Origin: Mucilaginibacter sp. | GTDB taxonomy: Bacteria; Bacteroidota; Bacteroidia; Sphingobacteriales; Sphingobacteriaceae | Assembly (NCBI RefSeq): GCF_025359345.1 | Contig: NZ_JANYGQ010000038.1 | Span: 124,001 to 188,000 of the forward strand | DNA: 64,000 nucleotides | Reading direction: 5' to 3' | Part shown: piece after piece, positions 51,721 to 59,154 of the stretch | Layout: the number at the start of each line of letters is the position of its first letter | How positions within the stretch are numbered: position 1 is the stretch's first letter | Notes under the pieces: generated by a model | Databases searched by the model: none | What the model saw: only the letters and a program-made list of their open reading frames with translations | Told to the model about the DNA's origin: nothing | Made by a program: the position numbers and the translations under genes

Positions 51721-53613
51721 TTATTGTTTTACCCGCATATTCTCGTCCAGGAACTTCTCAATCTCGGTATACATCTCGGTACGGTTCGCCTGGTTGCGGA
51801 ACGTGGTACGTTCCATTGGTTTTAAAAAATATTTAACCTTATCGCTCCCGTTTTGTTTTCGCAGTTCGCGAACAAACTGGTTTAACTCGCTAATGTTTGC
51901 CCGGTCGTCCCTCGCCCCCTGGAAAATAAGCAGTGGCGCGCGTATTTTATCGGTATTAAATACCGGCGATATAGCCCTGAGTTGACTGGCATCAGTCTCG
52001 GGGTTGCCAACCCGTTCGTATGTCATCTGCACCATCGGCTTAAAAAATGGCGGCGCATCCTTTATATAGGTGAAAAAGTTAATCAGCCCATGCTGAACAA
52101 TTGCACAGTTGTACAACTTAGGGTGAAATGATACCCCGTACAGTGCCGAAAATCCGCCAAATCCACCGCCGAAAATGGCAATCTTATTAGGGTCGGCAGT
52201 TTTATTCGCAATAAGCCAGTTTACCCCGTCGGTAATATCCTGTTGTATTTTGCCGCCAACCTCTTTAAAACCAGCACTATGGAATGCCTTGCCAAAACCG
52301 GTTGATCCGCGGTAGTTTACCTGGAAAACAGCATAACCCCGGTTAGCTAAAAATTGCACTTCGGGATTGTAGCCCCAGCCAGTATGGAGAAATGGACCGT
52401 CATGCGGCATAACTACCACGGGCAGGTTGGTGGTTTTTGCACCGAGCGGCAGTGTAAGGTACCCGTTTATCACCAAGCCGTCACTGGCTTTATAGCTAAT
52501 GGGTTGCATCGTGCACAGTTCTTCTTGCTTAAGATCCGGGTTTATATCCCCCAGTTTGCTAAGTTTTCCGGTACTGCGCTCAAACAGGTAATACGAACCC
52601 GGGTTACGGTCGGTGTAGGTAAATACAATAAATTTATTTTCGGCACTATCCCTGTCGGCTATGTCCACCTCGTTGCCCTTCAACTCGGCATTTAATTTAT
52701 CATAAATGCTTTTTATATCCGGGTCCAGGTAATGGGTTTGAGGTTTTGCTGCATCCCATGATACTAACTCAATTTTATGCGTGTTTTTTGAATAATCCCA
52801 GCTTTGGATGTCTGCATTGTCGTTAGCAAAAATTACTTTACGCTCCTTGCCGTCCTCGGCATTGATCTCAACCAGGGCCGATTTGTCACGATTGACGTTT
52901 GACAATGCATAGAAGTAGTTTTTCTCCCCTGTAAAGGCTATAGGCCTTACTGAAGTTTTGAAATTATTAGCTATAATACGTTTAAACGGGGTATCATCAT
53001 TAGGGCGATAGAGTATGCTTTCATCAACACCGTCCGATACCCTAACCAGTCGTATTTTACCATTGGCGTCGGGATACCATTGAGTTATATTGCCAGGGTT
53101 TATCAGGTAGGGTTTCAGCTCGCCCGTTTTGATATTTAACCTGTAAATATCAAAATTGGCCGGATCGCGCTGGTTCATCCTTACAGTTATAATATCAGGT
53201 TCGTGCCTGTCGCGCCCTAAAATAGCAATTCGTACCTTTTTTTGCGAAATAATGAGTGTGGTTTTTAAGGTGGAAATATCCAGCGCAAACATTTTTATTT
53301 CGTCGGATGCGATATTATCTTGTAAAAAAACGATACCGTTATTGTATGTCCAATAATAATCGCCCCTAACCGAATAGTCGGTAAAAGACGTTGCCATCTG
53401 CACTTTACCATCAGCCAGCGACTGGATAAATATGTTTTGCTTATCCTTAAAAGGCTTGAGGTACGAAAGATATTTACCATCGGGCGATATGCGATAAGCA
53501 ACTTTTTCGGGTGTTTTAAAAAAATCAATTATAGCTATTTGGCGTGCATGTTGCTTGCAGGCACCAAGTGCGGCCATTAAAACAAATAAAAATATTCTCA
53601 GATGCTTCAACAT
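51721..53613 (-). CDS. S9-type peptidase homologue with degenerate active site
   Basis: A 630-residue lipoprotein (lipobox G-A-C, Cys 19) with a propeller-like N-terminal half (about 30-365) and an alpha/beta hydrolase domain (about 370-628), as in prolyl oligopeptidase family S9. The nucleophile elbow reads F-G-G-G-F-G-G at 481-487, where active members have G-x-S-x-G-G, so Ser is replaced by Gly 484. The catalytic Asp is likely present (G-A-R-D-D, 567-570). The His loop reads P-M-E-R-T-T-F at 599-605 instead of a G-H-G-type motif, so His is replaced by Thr 603. The protein is intact in frame, which argues for a retained non-catalytic function. It is in line with the kinase and regulator. 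Confidence 0.85.
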   Translation of the reverse strand: MLKHLRIFLFVLMAALGACKQHARQIAIIDFFKTPEKVAYRISPDGKYLSYLKPFKDKQNIFIQSLADGKVQMATSFTDYSVRGDYYWTYNNGIVFLQDNIASDEIKMFALDISTLKTTLIISQKKVRIAILGRDRHEPDIITVRMNQRDPANFDIYRLNIKTGELKPYLINPGNITQWYPDANGKIRLVRVSDGVDESILYRPNDDTPFKRIIANNFKTSVRPIAFTGEKNYFYALSNVNRDKSALVEINAEDGKERKVIFANDNADIQSWDYSKNTHKIELVSWDAAKPQTHYLDPDIKSIYDKLNAELKGNEVDIADRDSAENKFIVFTYTDRNPGSYYLFERSTGKLSKLGDINPDLKQEELCTMQPISYKASDGLVINGYLTLPLGAKTTNLPVVVMPHDGPFLHTGWGYNPEVQFLANRGYAVFQVNYRGSTGFGKAFHSAGFKEVGGKIQQDITDGVNWLIANKTADPNKIAIFGGGFGGFSALYGVSFHPKLYNCAIVQHGLINFFTYIKDAPPFFKPMVQMTYERVGNPETDASQLRAISPVFNTDKIRAPLLIFQGARDDRANISELNQFVRELRKQNGSDKVKYFLKPMERTTFRNQANRTEMYTEIEKFLDENMRVKQ

Positions 53614-53711
53614 CAGTATATACTTCAGGGGTTTATTAATCAGGTTAAATTATACAATAAACTCTATCAATTCAAACTGTCACTACAATTTTACCGCGCG
53701 TAATTTTAAGA

Positions 53712-53822
53712 TTTGAGCAGTTGAAAATGTATTAATTTGATAATTTGAAAATGAAAAATGCGTTTGTTGGTATAATAACAAAGAAATCGGCGTTCACCCT
53801 CAAATTGCAAATCATCAAAATA
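53712..53822. repeat. TTTGA/TCAAA octad element (J)
   Basis: The left arm has TTTGAGCA, GTTGAAAA, TGTATTAA, TTTGATAA, TTTGAAAA, TGAAAAAT at 53712-53759, in 8-base register. The opposite arm at about 53799-53822 has three looser CAAAT units. It lies in a divergent gap, unlike most two-armed members. The core is shared with element I. Confidence 0.68.
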
Positions 53823-53862
53823 CCCTGTCAGTAAATCAATAAAAATCTTCAAATAAAAAACA

Positions 53863-53870
53863 TATTTTTG
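53863..53870 (+). promoter_or_regulatory. Putative -7 box abutting the TPR gene start
   Basis: TATTTTTG, an exact consensus match, ends only 5 bases before the ATG at 53876. If used, the mRNA would be leaderless or nearly so. No -33 TTG in range. Confidence 0.4.
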
Positions 53871-53875
53871 AAAAG

Positions 53876-55687
53876 ATGAAGAAAGTGCTCTTATGTATTT
53901 TATTTCTGTTCGCAGCCGCTCCCCAGCTGTTTGCCCAGGATAATGACCTGTTGCTGGCTAAGCAGTACGCCGCTAATGGCGACCCACAAAAGGCATTCGA
54001 CATATACCAAAAACTGTATAAGCAAAATAACGAAGAGTATTTTACTGTTTACATGAGCAGTCTGCTTGAACTTAAAAAGTTTGACGAAGCCGTTACAACC
54101 GCAAAGAAAATGGTGCGCAAGCACCCTGAAGAAAAGCAATACAACATCACGCTTGCCAATGCCTATACGCAGCAAGGCCAGGTTGAGAAAGCAAACGCCA
54201 TATATGATGACCTCATCAAAAACCTGCCGCCCGACCAGGGCCAGATAAGTATGCTGGCCTCGTTATTTTACCAGAATGCAAATGTTGATTATGCTATAAA
54301 AATATTTTTACAGGGTCGGAAGCTGCTACAAAACGAGCAGGTTTTTTCGTACGAACTGATAAATCTTTACCGCTATAAAAGGGACAAGCCTGCACTGGTT
54401 GAAGAGTACATGAACTTTTTGCCGACAAACCCACCTTTTATAAACCAGGCAGAAAATACAATGTCAAATTTATTTGAGGGGGCGGCTGATTATGACATAT
54501 TAAAAGCAGCATTATTGAAACGGATTCAAAAAGATCCGCAGCAAACCATATATCCCGAACTGCTCACCTGGCAATTTTTACAACAAAGGCAGTTTGACAT
54601 GGCGCTGAACCAGGCGCTGGCCCTAAGCAGGCGGCAAAACGATGACGGTGCCAATATTTTTGAACTCTGCCGCACGCTGGTTAGCAACGAGGCTTATGAT
54701 GCTGCGATCCGCGGATATGAGTACTTGGTAAGTAAGGGGAAAGACAATTCGTTGTATATACCCTCGAAAATTGAGTTGATAAACACCAAAAATTTGAGGG
54801 TAACATCAGGGAAATACGTTAAGGAAGATTTGATCAGTCTTGAAAAGGATTATATCGATTTACTAACCGAGTTCGGCAAAAACGCCAATACTGTTTTTGC
54901 TATGCAGAAGCTGGCCAACCTGCAGGCTTTTAAGCTGCATAAAATAACTGATGCAAAGGCGCTGCTTGAAGAGGCTGTAAAAATACCGGGCGTTAGGCCT
55001 GTGCTGCTGGCCAGTTGCAAGCTCGACCTTGGCGATGTTTCGCTATTGGACAATAAGCCCTGGGATGCCACTTTACTATATAGCCAGGTTGAAATAGATT
55101 TTAAAAACACTGCAGTTGGCCAGGATGCCAAGTACCGGAATGCCAAGCTCGCCTATTATACCGGCGATTTTACCTGGGCTAAAGGGCAGCTTGATGTGCT
55201 GAAAGCGGCTACGTCGCAGTTAATCGCCAACGATGCGTTGAATTTATCGCTGCTAATATCAGACAGTATTACGGCGGATACCAGCGGAGCAGCCCTGAAA
55301 ATTTATGCGCGCGCCGACCTGGCCCTTTTCGCCGAGCAACCCGAGAAGGCGTTGATTACCCTGGATAGCATAGATGTAAAATATCCCGGTAACTCACTTA
55401 CTGATGATATATTGATGGCGAAAGCCCGGCTGTTTATCCAGCAGAAGAATTATGCTGATGCCGTGCCACTGTTAAAGAAAATTGCCGAAGAACACAGTTT
55501 TGATCTTTGGGCCGACGACGCTGTTTTTATGCTGGGCGACATTTATGAAAATCAGCTAAACGATAAAGAAAAAGCTAAAATCTACTATCAAAAAATTATT
55601 ACGGACTATGCCGGAAGCCTTTACATCAATGAGGCACGCAAGCGTTTCAGGGTGCTTAGAGGGGATAAGAACGAAGCAGCGTCGTAA
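53876..55687 (+). CDS. Secreted TPR-repeat protein
   Basis: A 603-residue protein with a signal peptide (1-21, ending F-A-Q). It is then almost wholly helical with tetratricopeptide-like repeats, for example A-A-N-G-D-P-Q-K-A-F-D-I-Y near 32-44, Q-G-Q-V-E-K-A-N-A-I-Y-D near 99-110 and K-N-Y-A-D-A-V-P-L-L near 522-531. Such proteins act as periplasmic or outer-membrane scaffolds. No partner is evident; an octad array starts on its stop codon. Family call from repeats; function unknown. Confidence 0.82.
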   Translation: MKKVLLCILFLFAAAPQLFAQDNDLLLAKQYAANGDPQKAFDIYQKLYKQNNEEYFTVYMSSLLELKKFDEAVTTAKKMVRKHPEEKQYNITLANAYTQQGQVEKANAIYDDLIKNLPPDQGQISMLASLFYQNANVDYAIKIFLQGRKLLQNEQVFSYELINLYRYKRDKPALVEEYMNFLPTNPPFINQAENTMSNLFEGAADYDILKAALLKRIQKDPQQTIYPELLTWQFLQQRQFDMALNQALALSRRQNDDGANIFELCRTLVSNEAYDAAIRGYEYLVSKGKDNSLYIPSKIELINTKNLRVTSGKYVKEDLISLEKDYIDLLTEFGKNANTVFAMQKLANLQAFKLHKITDAKALLEEAVKIPGVRPVLLASCKLDLGDVSLLDNKPWDATLLYSQVEIDFKNTAVGQDAKYRNAKLAYYTGDFTWAKGQLDVLKAATSQLIANDALNLSLLISDSITADTSGAALKIYARADLALFAEQPEKALITLDSIDVKYPGNSLTDDILMAKARLFIQQKNYADAVPLLKKIAEEHSFDLWADDAVFMLGDIYENQLNDKEKAKIYYQKIITDYAGSLYINEARKRFRVLRGDKNEAAS

Positions 55688-55768
55688 GTGGAATAGTTGA
55701 TTAAGTTAAGATAGCCGCTTTTTTGTCTTTCGGACTTTACTGACTTTTCCGACTTTCGGACTAAATTT
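55687..55768. repeat. AGTT octads with a degenerate GACT arm (N)
   Basis: AGTGGAAT, AGTTGATT, AAGTTAAG run from the last A of the TPR gene stop codon in 8-base steps. A separate run of GACT cores at 55733, 55742, 55751 and 55759 (steps of 9, 9 and 8) follows. The two arms do not share a core, so this may be two decayed arrays in one gap. Confidence 0.5.
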
Positions 55769-55781
55769 CAACCCAAAACAC

Positions 55782-55789
55782 TACCTTTG
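55782..55789 (+). promoter_or_regulatory. Putative -7 box abutting the DUF4286 start
   Basis: TACCTTTG matches the consensus and ends 5 bases before the ATG at 55795, again implying a very short or absent leader. No -33 TTG in range. Confidence 0.4.
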
Positions 55790-55794
55790 TATTA

Positions 55795-56097
55795 ATGATT
55801 ATATTTAATGATACCGTAATAGTGGATGAATCTATCCACGAAAAATGGCTGAACTGGATGCAGGAAGTGTATATACCTGCTGTAATGGAAACCGGGCATT
55901 TTAAATCGTACCAGGTGCTTACCGTTATCGATTCGCCGAACGAGGGTGTTACCTATTGTGTACAGTATCATGCGGCAACAATCGAGGACTTTAATCAATT
56001 TTATTCCAGGCATTTACACCGTTTGCAGGATATTCACAACCAGGAATTTGAAAACCAATTTGTGATATTTAATACCCTGATGAAAACCGTCGACTAA
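55795..56097 (+). CDS. DUF4286 family protein
   Basis: A 100-residue protein of DUF4286 (PF14114), with a ferredoxin-like alpha/beta pattern. Recognisable pieces are I-I-F-N-D-T-V-I-V-D at the start and Y-C-V-Q-Y-H in the middle, with a final F-V-I-F-N-T-L-M. Function unknown. It lies 2 bases before the RfbC-like gene and is probably co-transcribed with it. The family assignment is confident; no enzyme activity is known. Confidence 0.83.
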   Translation: MIIFNDTVIVDESIHEKWLNWMQEVYIPAVMETGHFKSYQVLTVIDSPNEGVTYCVQYHAATIEDFNQFYSRHLHRLQDIHNQEFENQFVIFNTLMKTVD

Positions 56098-56099
56098 AA

Positions 56100-56648
56100 A
56101 TGAAAATAACAAAAACCGATATAGAAGGGCTGTTGATAATTGAGCCCCAAATCTTTAATGATGACCGTGGCTATTTTTACGAAAGCTACAACAAGGCCAA
56201 ATTCACTGATGCAGGGATAGCTGTTGAATTTGTGCAGGATAACCAGTCATTTTCGCGCAAAGGCGCTGTTAGGGCACTGCACGGTCAGGCTAACCCTTAC
56301 GCACAAGGCAAACTGGTGCGGGTGATAAATGGCAGGGTATTAGACGTTGCTGTTGACATACGGAAAACGTCACCAACTTACGGGCAGCATTTCTCTATCG
56401 AGCTAAGCGGCGAAAACAAAAAAATGTTTTGGATACCTGCAGGCTTTCTGCATGGTTTCTCGGTACTCGAAGACAATACCATCTTCAACTACAAAGTAAA
56501 TAACTACTACGATAAAAATTCTGAAATTGGCGTTATATGGAATGATCCTACTTTGAATGTAGATTGGCGCCTGGCTCCAGGTGAAGCACTTCTATCGCCT
56601 AAAGACGAGCTTTTATCATCTTTTAAAGATTTAAAAAGTCCCTTCTGA
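56100..56648 (+). CDS. rfbC: dTDP-4-dehydrorhamnose 3,5-epimerase
   Basis: A 182-residue cupin-fold epimerase acting on dTDP-4-keto-6-deoxyglucose in L-rhamnose synthesis. Catalytic His 61 (R-A-L-H-G-Q; the usual motif is R-G-L-H-Y-Q), the substrate-binding Lys 71 and the G-F-L-H-G-F stretch at 115-120 are visible, as is a Tyr at 131 for the proton donor. No rfbA, rfbB or rfbD lies nearby, so the rest of the pathway is encoded elsewhere. It sits 2 bases behind the DUF4286 gene. Confidence 0.92.
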   Translation: MKITKTDIEGLLIIEPQIFNDDRGYFYESYNKAKFTDAGIAVEFVQDNQSFSRKGAVRALHGQANPYAQGKLVRVINGRVLDVAVDIRKTSPTYGQHFSIELSGENKKMFWIPAGFLHGFSVLEDNTIFNYKVNNYYDKNSEIGVIWNDPTLNVDWRLAPGEALLSPKDELLSSFKDLKSPF

Positions 56649-56652
56649 CCAG

Positions 56653-56786
56653 AACCGGGATTAACGGATTTTAACGATTTGCCGGATTGTGGAAATAGAT
56701 GCTTGATAAGTGTAAATAAACGATAAAGGCCGGTATTTGAACCAGCCTTTATCCAGTAAAATCCTTAAAATTCGTTAATCTAGGTT
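56653..56786. terminator. Two-level hairpin in a convergent gap (O)
   Basis: Outer arms 56653-56685 and 56753-56786 pair over about 33 bases (AACC..GATTAACG.ATTTTAA.GATTT), with few mismatches. A second hairpin of 9 perfect pairs GATAAAGGC/GCCTTTATC (56722-56730 and 56745-56753) is nested inside. The right arm reaches the OmpA stop codon. It lies between convergent rfbC and the OmpA gene, so it probably ends transcription from both sides. GATT cores recur every 8-9 bases, relating it to the octad elements. Confidence 0.7.
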
Positions 56787-57633
56787 ACTGTTTTATCAAA
56801 TTATATAACTCATCCAGCTTAGGGCTCAATATAATTTCAATCCGCCTGTTTTTTGAAAGTGCATCTGCCGTGGTGCCAGGATCAATTGGCTGGTACTGGC
56901 TTTTGCCCGTTGCAGTAAGCCTGTGCGGGTCAATCTTTTCAACTTCGGTAAGATAACGGCAAACCGACGTAGAACGCAGCACACTTAGATCCCAGTTATC
57001 CTTTATCTGCCCGAGATTAATTACTTTTTTATCATCGGTATGGCCTTCAACAGCAATGTTGATATCAGCTTCTTTATTAAGCACTGCCGCCAATTGTGCC
57101 AGTGCCTGCTTGCCGCGCGCATCAATTACAATACTGCCCGAAGGGAACAATAATTTATCAGTTAGTGACACGTAAACTTTGCCATTGCGGATATCAACTG
57201 AAAGGCCATTTGCCTGGAAACCAAGCAAAGCTTTTTGCAGTTTGTCCCTTAAAGCATTGGTGGCCTCATCGCGTTTCTTTAAAGCATCTTCCACTTCTTT
57301 TAGCCGGGCCTCACGTTTTTTTAGATCTGACGATAGCGCGGTAACTTTTGATGAACTGGCATTATAATTATTATTCAGAGAATTGTATTTGTCGTTAAGC
57401 GCATTATAGGTGCCTTTGAGCGACTCATTAGCACCTTGTGCTTCACGTATTTCGCGGTGCAGTCGCATAGTATCAGCGCGCAGCATGGCAACCGTATCAA
57501 ATAAGGCGTTTGAACGCATTGATAGCGAATCGCGTTCGGCAACCAAGGCCTTATATTTTTTTGGCGACATTACCACGCAGGAGTGGAGTGTCAAAAGTAA
57601 AGCGGCTGAAAATAAAATATTACTGGTTTTCAT
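56785..57633 (-). CDS. OmpA-family lipoprotein
   Basis: A 282-residue outer-membrane-linked lipoprotein: lipobox H-S-C (Cys 19), then a long coiled coil (about 25-135) with many Leu/Ala/Asn heptads, then an OmpA peptidoglycan-binding domain (about 150-275). The domain shows I-A-V-E-G-H-T-D-D near 193-201 and the N-R-R-I-E-I motif near 266-271. It probably tethers the outer membrane to the cell wall. It is convergent with rfbC; next on the same strand upstream is the DUF2461 gene, 19 bases away. Confidence 0.9.
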   Translation of the reverse strand: MKTSNILFSAALLLTLHSCVVMSPKKYKALVAERDSLSMRSNALFDTVAMLRADTMRLHREIREAQGANESLKGTYNALNDKYNSLNNNYNASSSKVTALSSDLKKREARLKEVEDALKKRDEATNALRDKLQKALLGFQANGLSVDIRNGKVYVSLTDKLLFPSGSIVIDARGKQALAQLAAVLNKEADINIAVEGHTDDKKVINLGQIKDNWDLSVLRSTSVCRYLTEVEKIDPHRLTATGKSQYQPIDPGTTADALSKNRRIEIILSPKLDELYNLIKQ

Positions 57634-57652
57634 ATTAGGGCTATTAAATGTT

Positions 57653-58318
57653 TTAGGTGATGGCGTTATTTAAAAATACATTCAGTGGATAAATTTTGCT
57701 GCATATTGTGGCTACAGTTTCAGGCGCAGTCTTTTTCATCAGGTCCTCATCATTAAACTGGTGGAAGGCTACAAAACTTTTAAGTTTCAGCAAGTCAATA
57801 TTCTCGTTGTCTGCGCTGTATTCGCGCGGCACAGTTTTAAGCGCATCCTGTTTTCTGAATTCGCCGAACAGCTTTTTAAACGCAGCATCGTCAACTATAT
57901 TTTTAAGCTCGTGTGCATTATAGTCAATCTCCTGGCGTATCGCTTTTAAATGTGCAGCCTCGGGCATCCAATATCCTCCTGCAATAAATGAGTTTCCTGG
58001 TGCAATTTGCAGGTAGTATTCTGCTCCCCCTAGCCTTAAACCTTTGGCAGGTATACTAACGCCAAAGTTGTTTTTATAGGGTGTTTTGTCTTTCCTGAAA
58101 CGTATGTCGCGGTAAATACGCATTACGCATTTTTTGGGATCGAGCGCGGCGTCAATTCCTGGGTCGACTTTGTGCATTAGTTTTAACAGTTCCGCGGTAA
58201 AATCTATCACATTTGTGCGGGCGGCCTCATAGCGTTCCTTATTTACCTGGAACCATTCCCGGTTATTATTTTCAACCAGGTCTTTTAAAAAATCAAAGGT
58301 ATGGCGTTGAATCATCAA
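57653..58318 (-). CDS. DUF2461 family protein
   Basis: A 221-residue cytoplasmic protein of DUF2461 (PF09365). Visible marks are the start F-D-F-L-K-D-L-V-E-N-N-N-R-E-W-F at 7-22, the R-I-Y-R-D-I-R-F-R-K-D-K-T-P-Y-K segment near 68-83 and G-G-Y-W-M-P near 114-119. Function is unknown. The gene overlaps the DUF983 gene upstream by 26 bases in a different frame, so the pair is translationally coupled. Confidence 0.87.
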   Translation of the reverse strand: MMIQRHTFDFLKDLVENNNREWFQVNKERYEAARTNVIDFTAELLKLMHKVDPGIDAALDPKKCVMRIYRDIRFRKDKTPYKNNFGVSIPAKGLRLGGAEYYLQIAPGNSFIAGGYWMPEAAHLKAIRQEIDYNAHELKNIVDDAAFKKLFGEFRKQDALKTVPREYSADNENIDLLKLKSFVAFHQFNDEDLMKKTAPETVATICSKIYPLNVFLNNAIT

Positions 58319-58700
58319 TATCTAAATGCGGCTGGTAATTTATCTTGGGTGACATCAAATATAAAAGCAAAACGCGGGAGTACCTGAAATTTATCGGCGA
58401 CAGCACAAATAACCCGCCTATAATGGTGCCGGTGTAAAGCCACGGTGAACTGGCATTATGGGTAAGCAGGTAGGTAAGTGCAACAATACCAAATCCTTCA
58501 AATACATTCAGCGCATAGCTTATATACATGGCTGCATAAAAATAACCCGGTTCAATTTCAAAGTGTAAATTACAATGTGGGCAAACTTCATGAATTTTGT
58601 TGGAGCCGAAGTTGTACATCCCCCCGCTAAACATAGCGCCCCGCCTGCAGCGAGGGCATCTGGTATGCAGCATTGCCCATGATTTTGGTGTTTCGGCCAT
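58293..58700 (-). CDS. DUF983 membrane protein with zinc ribbon
   Basis: A 135-residue protein. A zinc-ribbon-like part has C-P-R-C near 14-17 and C-P-H-C near 38-41, then two helices at about 57-79 and 85-107. DUF983 members are found near respiratory or membrane-biogenesis genes in many bacteria, but their role is not known. Its 3' end overlaps the DUF2461 gene by 26 bases. A GTTCAT heptad element lies just before its start. Confidence 0.84.
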   Translation of the reverse strand: MAETPKSWAMLHTRCPRCRRGAMFSGGMYNFGSNKIHEVCPHCNLHFEIEPGYFYAAMYISYALNVFEGFGIVALTYLLTHNASSPWLYTGTIIGGLFVLSPINFRYSRVLLLYLMSPKINYQPHLDIDDSTPYL

Positions 58701-58706
58701 TTAGTA

Positions 58707-58792
58707 GTTCATGGTTGATGGTTCATAGTAAAATAGCATAGCTGGCAACGTGCGGCTCATAAAATGACAGGCAGCTGCCATGAACGATGAAC
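58707..58792. repeat. GTTCAT heptad inverted-repeat element (F)
   Basis: Units GTTCATG, GTTGATG, GTTCATA at 58707-58727 lie next to the DUF983 start. CATGAAC, GATGAAC at 58779-58792 touch the stop codon of the neighbouring 92-residue gene. The arms are reverse complements in core. As in the AGTC elements, one arm touches a stop and the other lies beside a start. The core matches array E at 9259. Confidence 0.78.
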
Positions 58793-59070
58793 TAATTAAG
58801 ATTCAACTTTTCGTCGCGCACGTCAAGGGTAACATTTTTGCGGCGATAATTTTTATACCAGATATATCCTCCCACGGCAACTACCAGGTAGGGGGCGCCC
58901 AGCAAAAATAAAATGCCTTTGTTTAGTCCCCTGGCAGCGTTGCCACCATTTTTGGTATTGGTTTCAACCGTGGCGGCGCATTGGGCGCACTGGGCCTTAA
59001 CCGGTTTGGCGCTAATTATCGCCAGGAAAAACATAGTGGAAAATATCAATGTTTTTACGCTTGCTTTCAT
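58792..59070 (-). CDS. Small exported CxxC membrane protein
   Basis: A 92-residue protein I do not recognise. A signal peptide (1-26) is followed by C-A-Q-C-A (27-31), a short Asn/Gly-rich loop, a membrane helix near 50-72 and a basic then acidic C-terminal tail. The CxxC just after the signal could bind metal or be redox active. A complete promoter lies immediately upstream (-7 box 5 bases from the ATG), which supports expression. It may act with the DUF983 zinc-ribbon protein next to it, but this is a guess. Confidence 0.62.
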   Translation of the reverse strand: MKASVKTLIFSTMFFLAIISAKPVKAQCAQCAATVETNTKNGGNAARGLNKGILFLLGAPYLVVAVGGYIWYKNYRRKNVTLDVRDEKLNLN

Positions 59071-59075
59071 GGTGG

Positions 59076-59106
59076 CAAATTTACGGTATTATTTGTTGGT
59101 AAGCAA
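59076..59106 (-). promoter_or_regulatory. Putative full promoter of the CxxC protein
   Basis: On the minus strand TTG (59106-59104), 20 bases, then TAAATTTG (59083-59076) fit both boxes of the Bacteroidota promoter. The -7 box ends 5 bases before the ATG at 59070, so the mRNA would be nearly leaderless. Confidence 0.6.
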
Positions 59107-59154
59107 TTTGAAATGTATCTGCCAGGTTAGTGCTGCGGTAGTTGAAAAAAATGC

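Noticed and set aside
51721..53613. Calling the S9 homologue a pseudogene
   Set aside because: The frame is open over its full length with an intact lipobox and domains; only catalytic residues are changed, which fits a pseudo-enzyme better than a broken gene.
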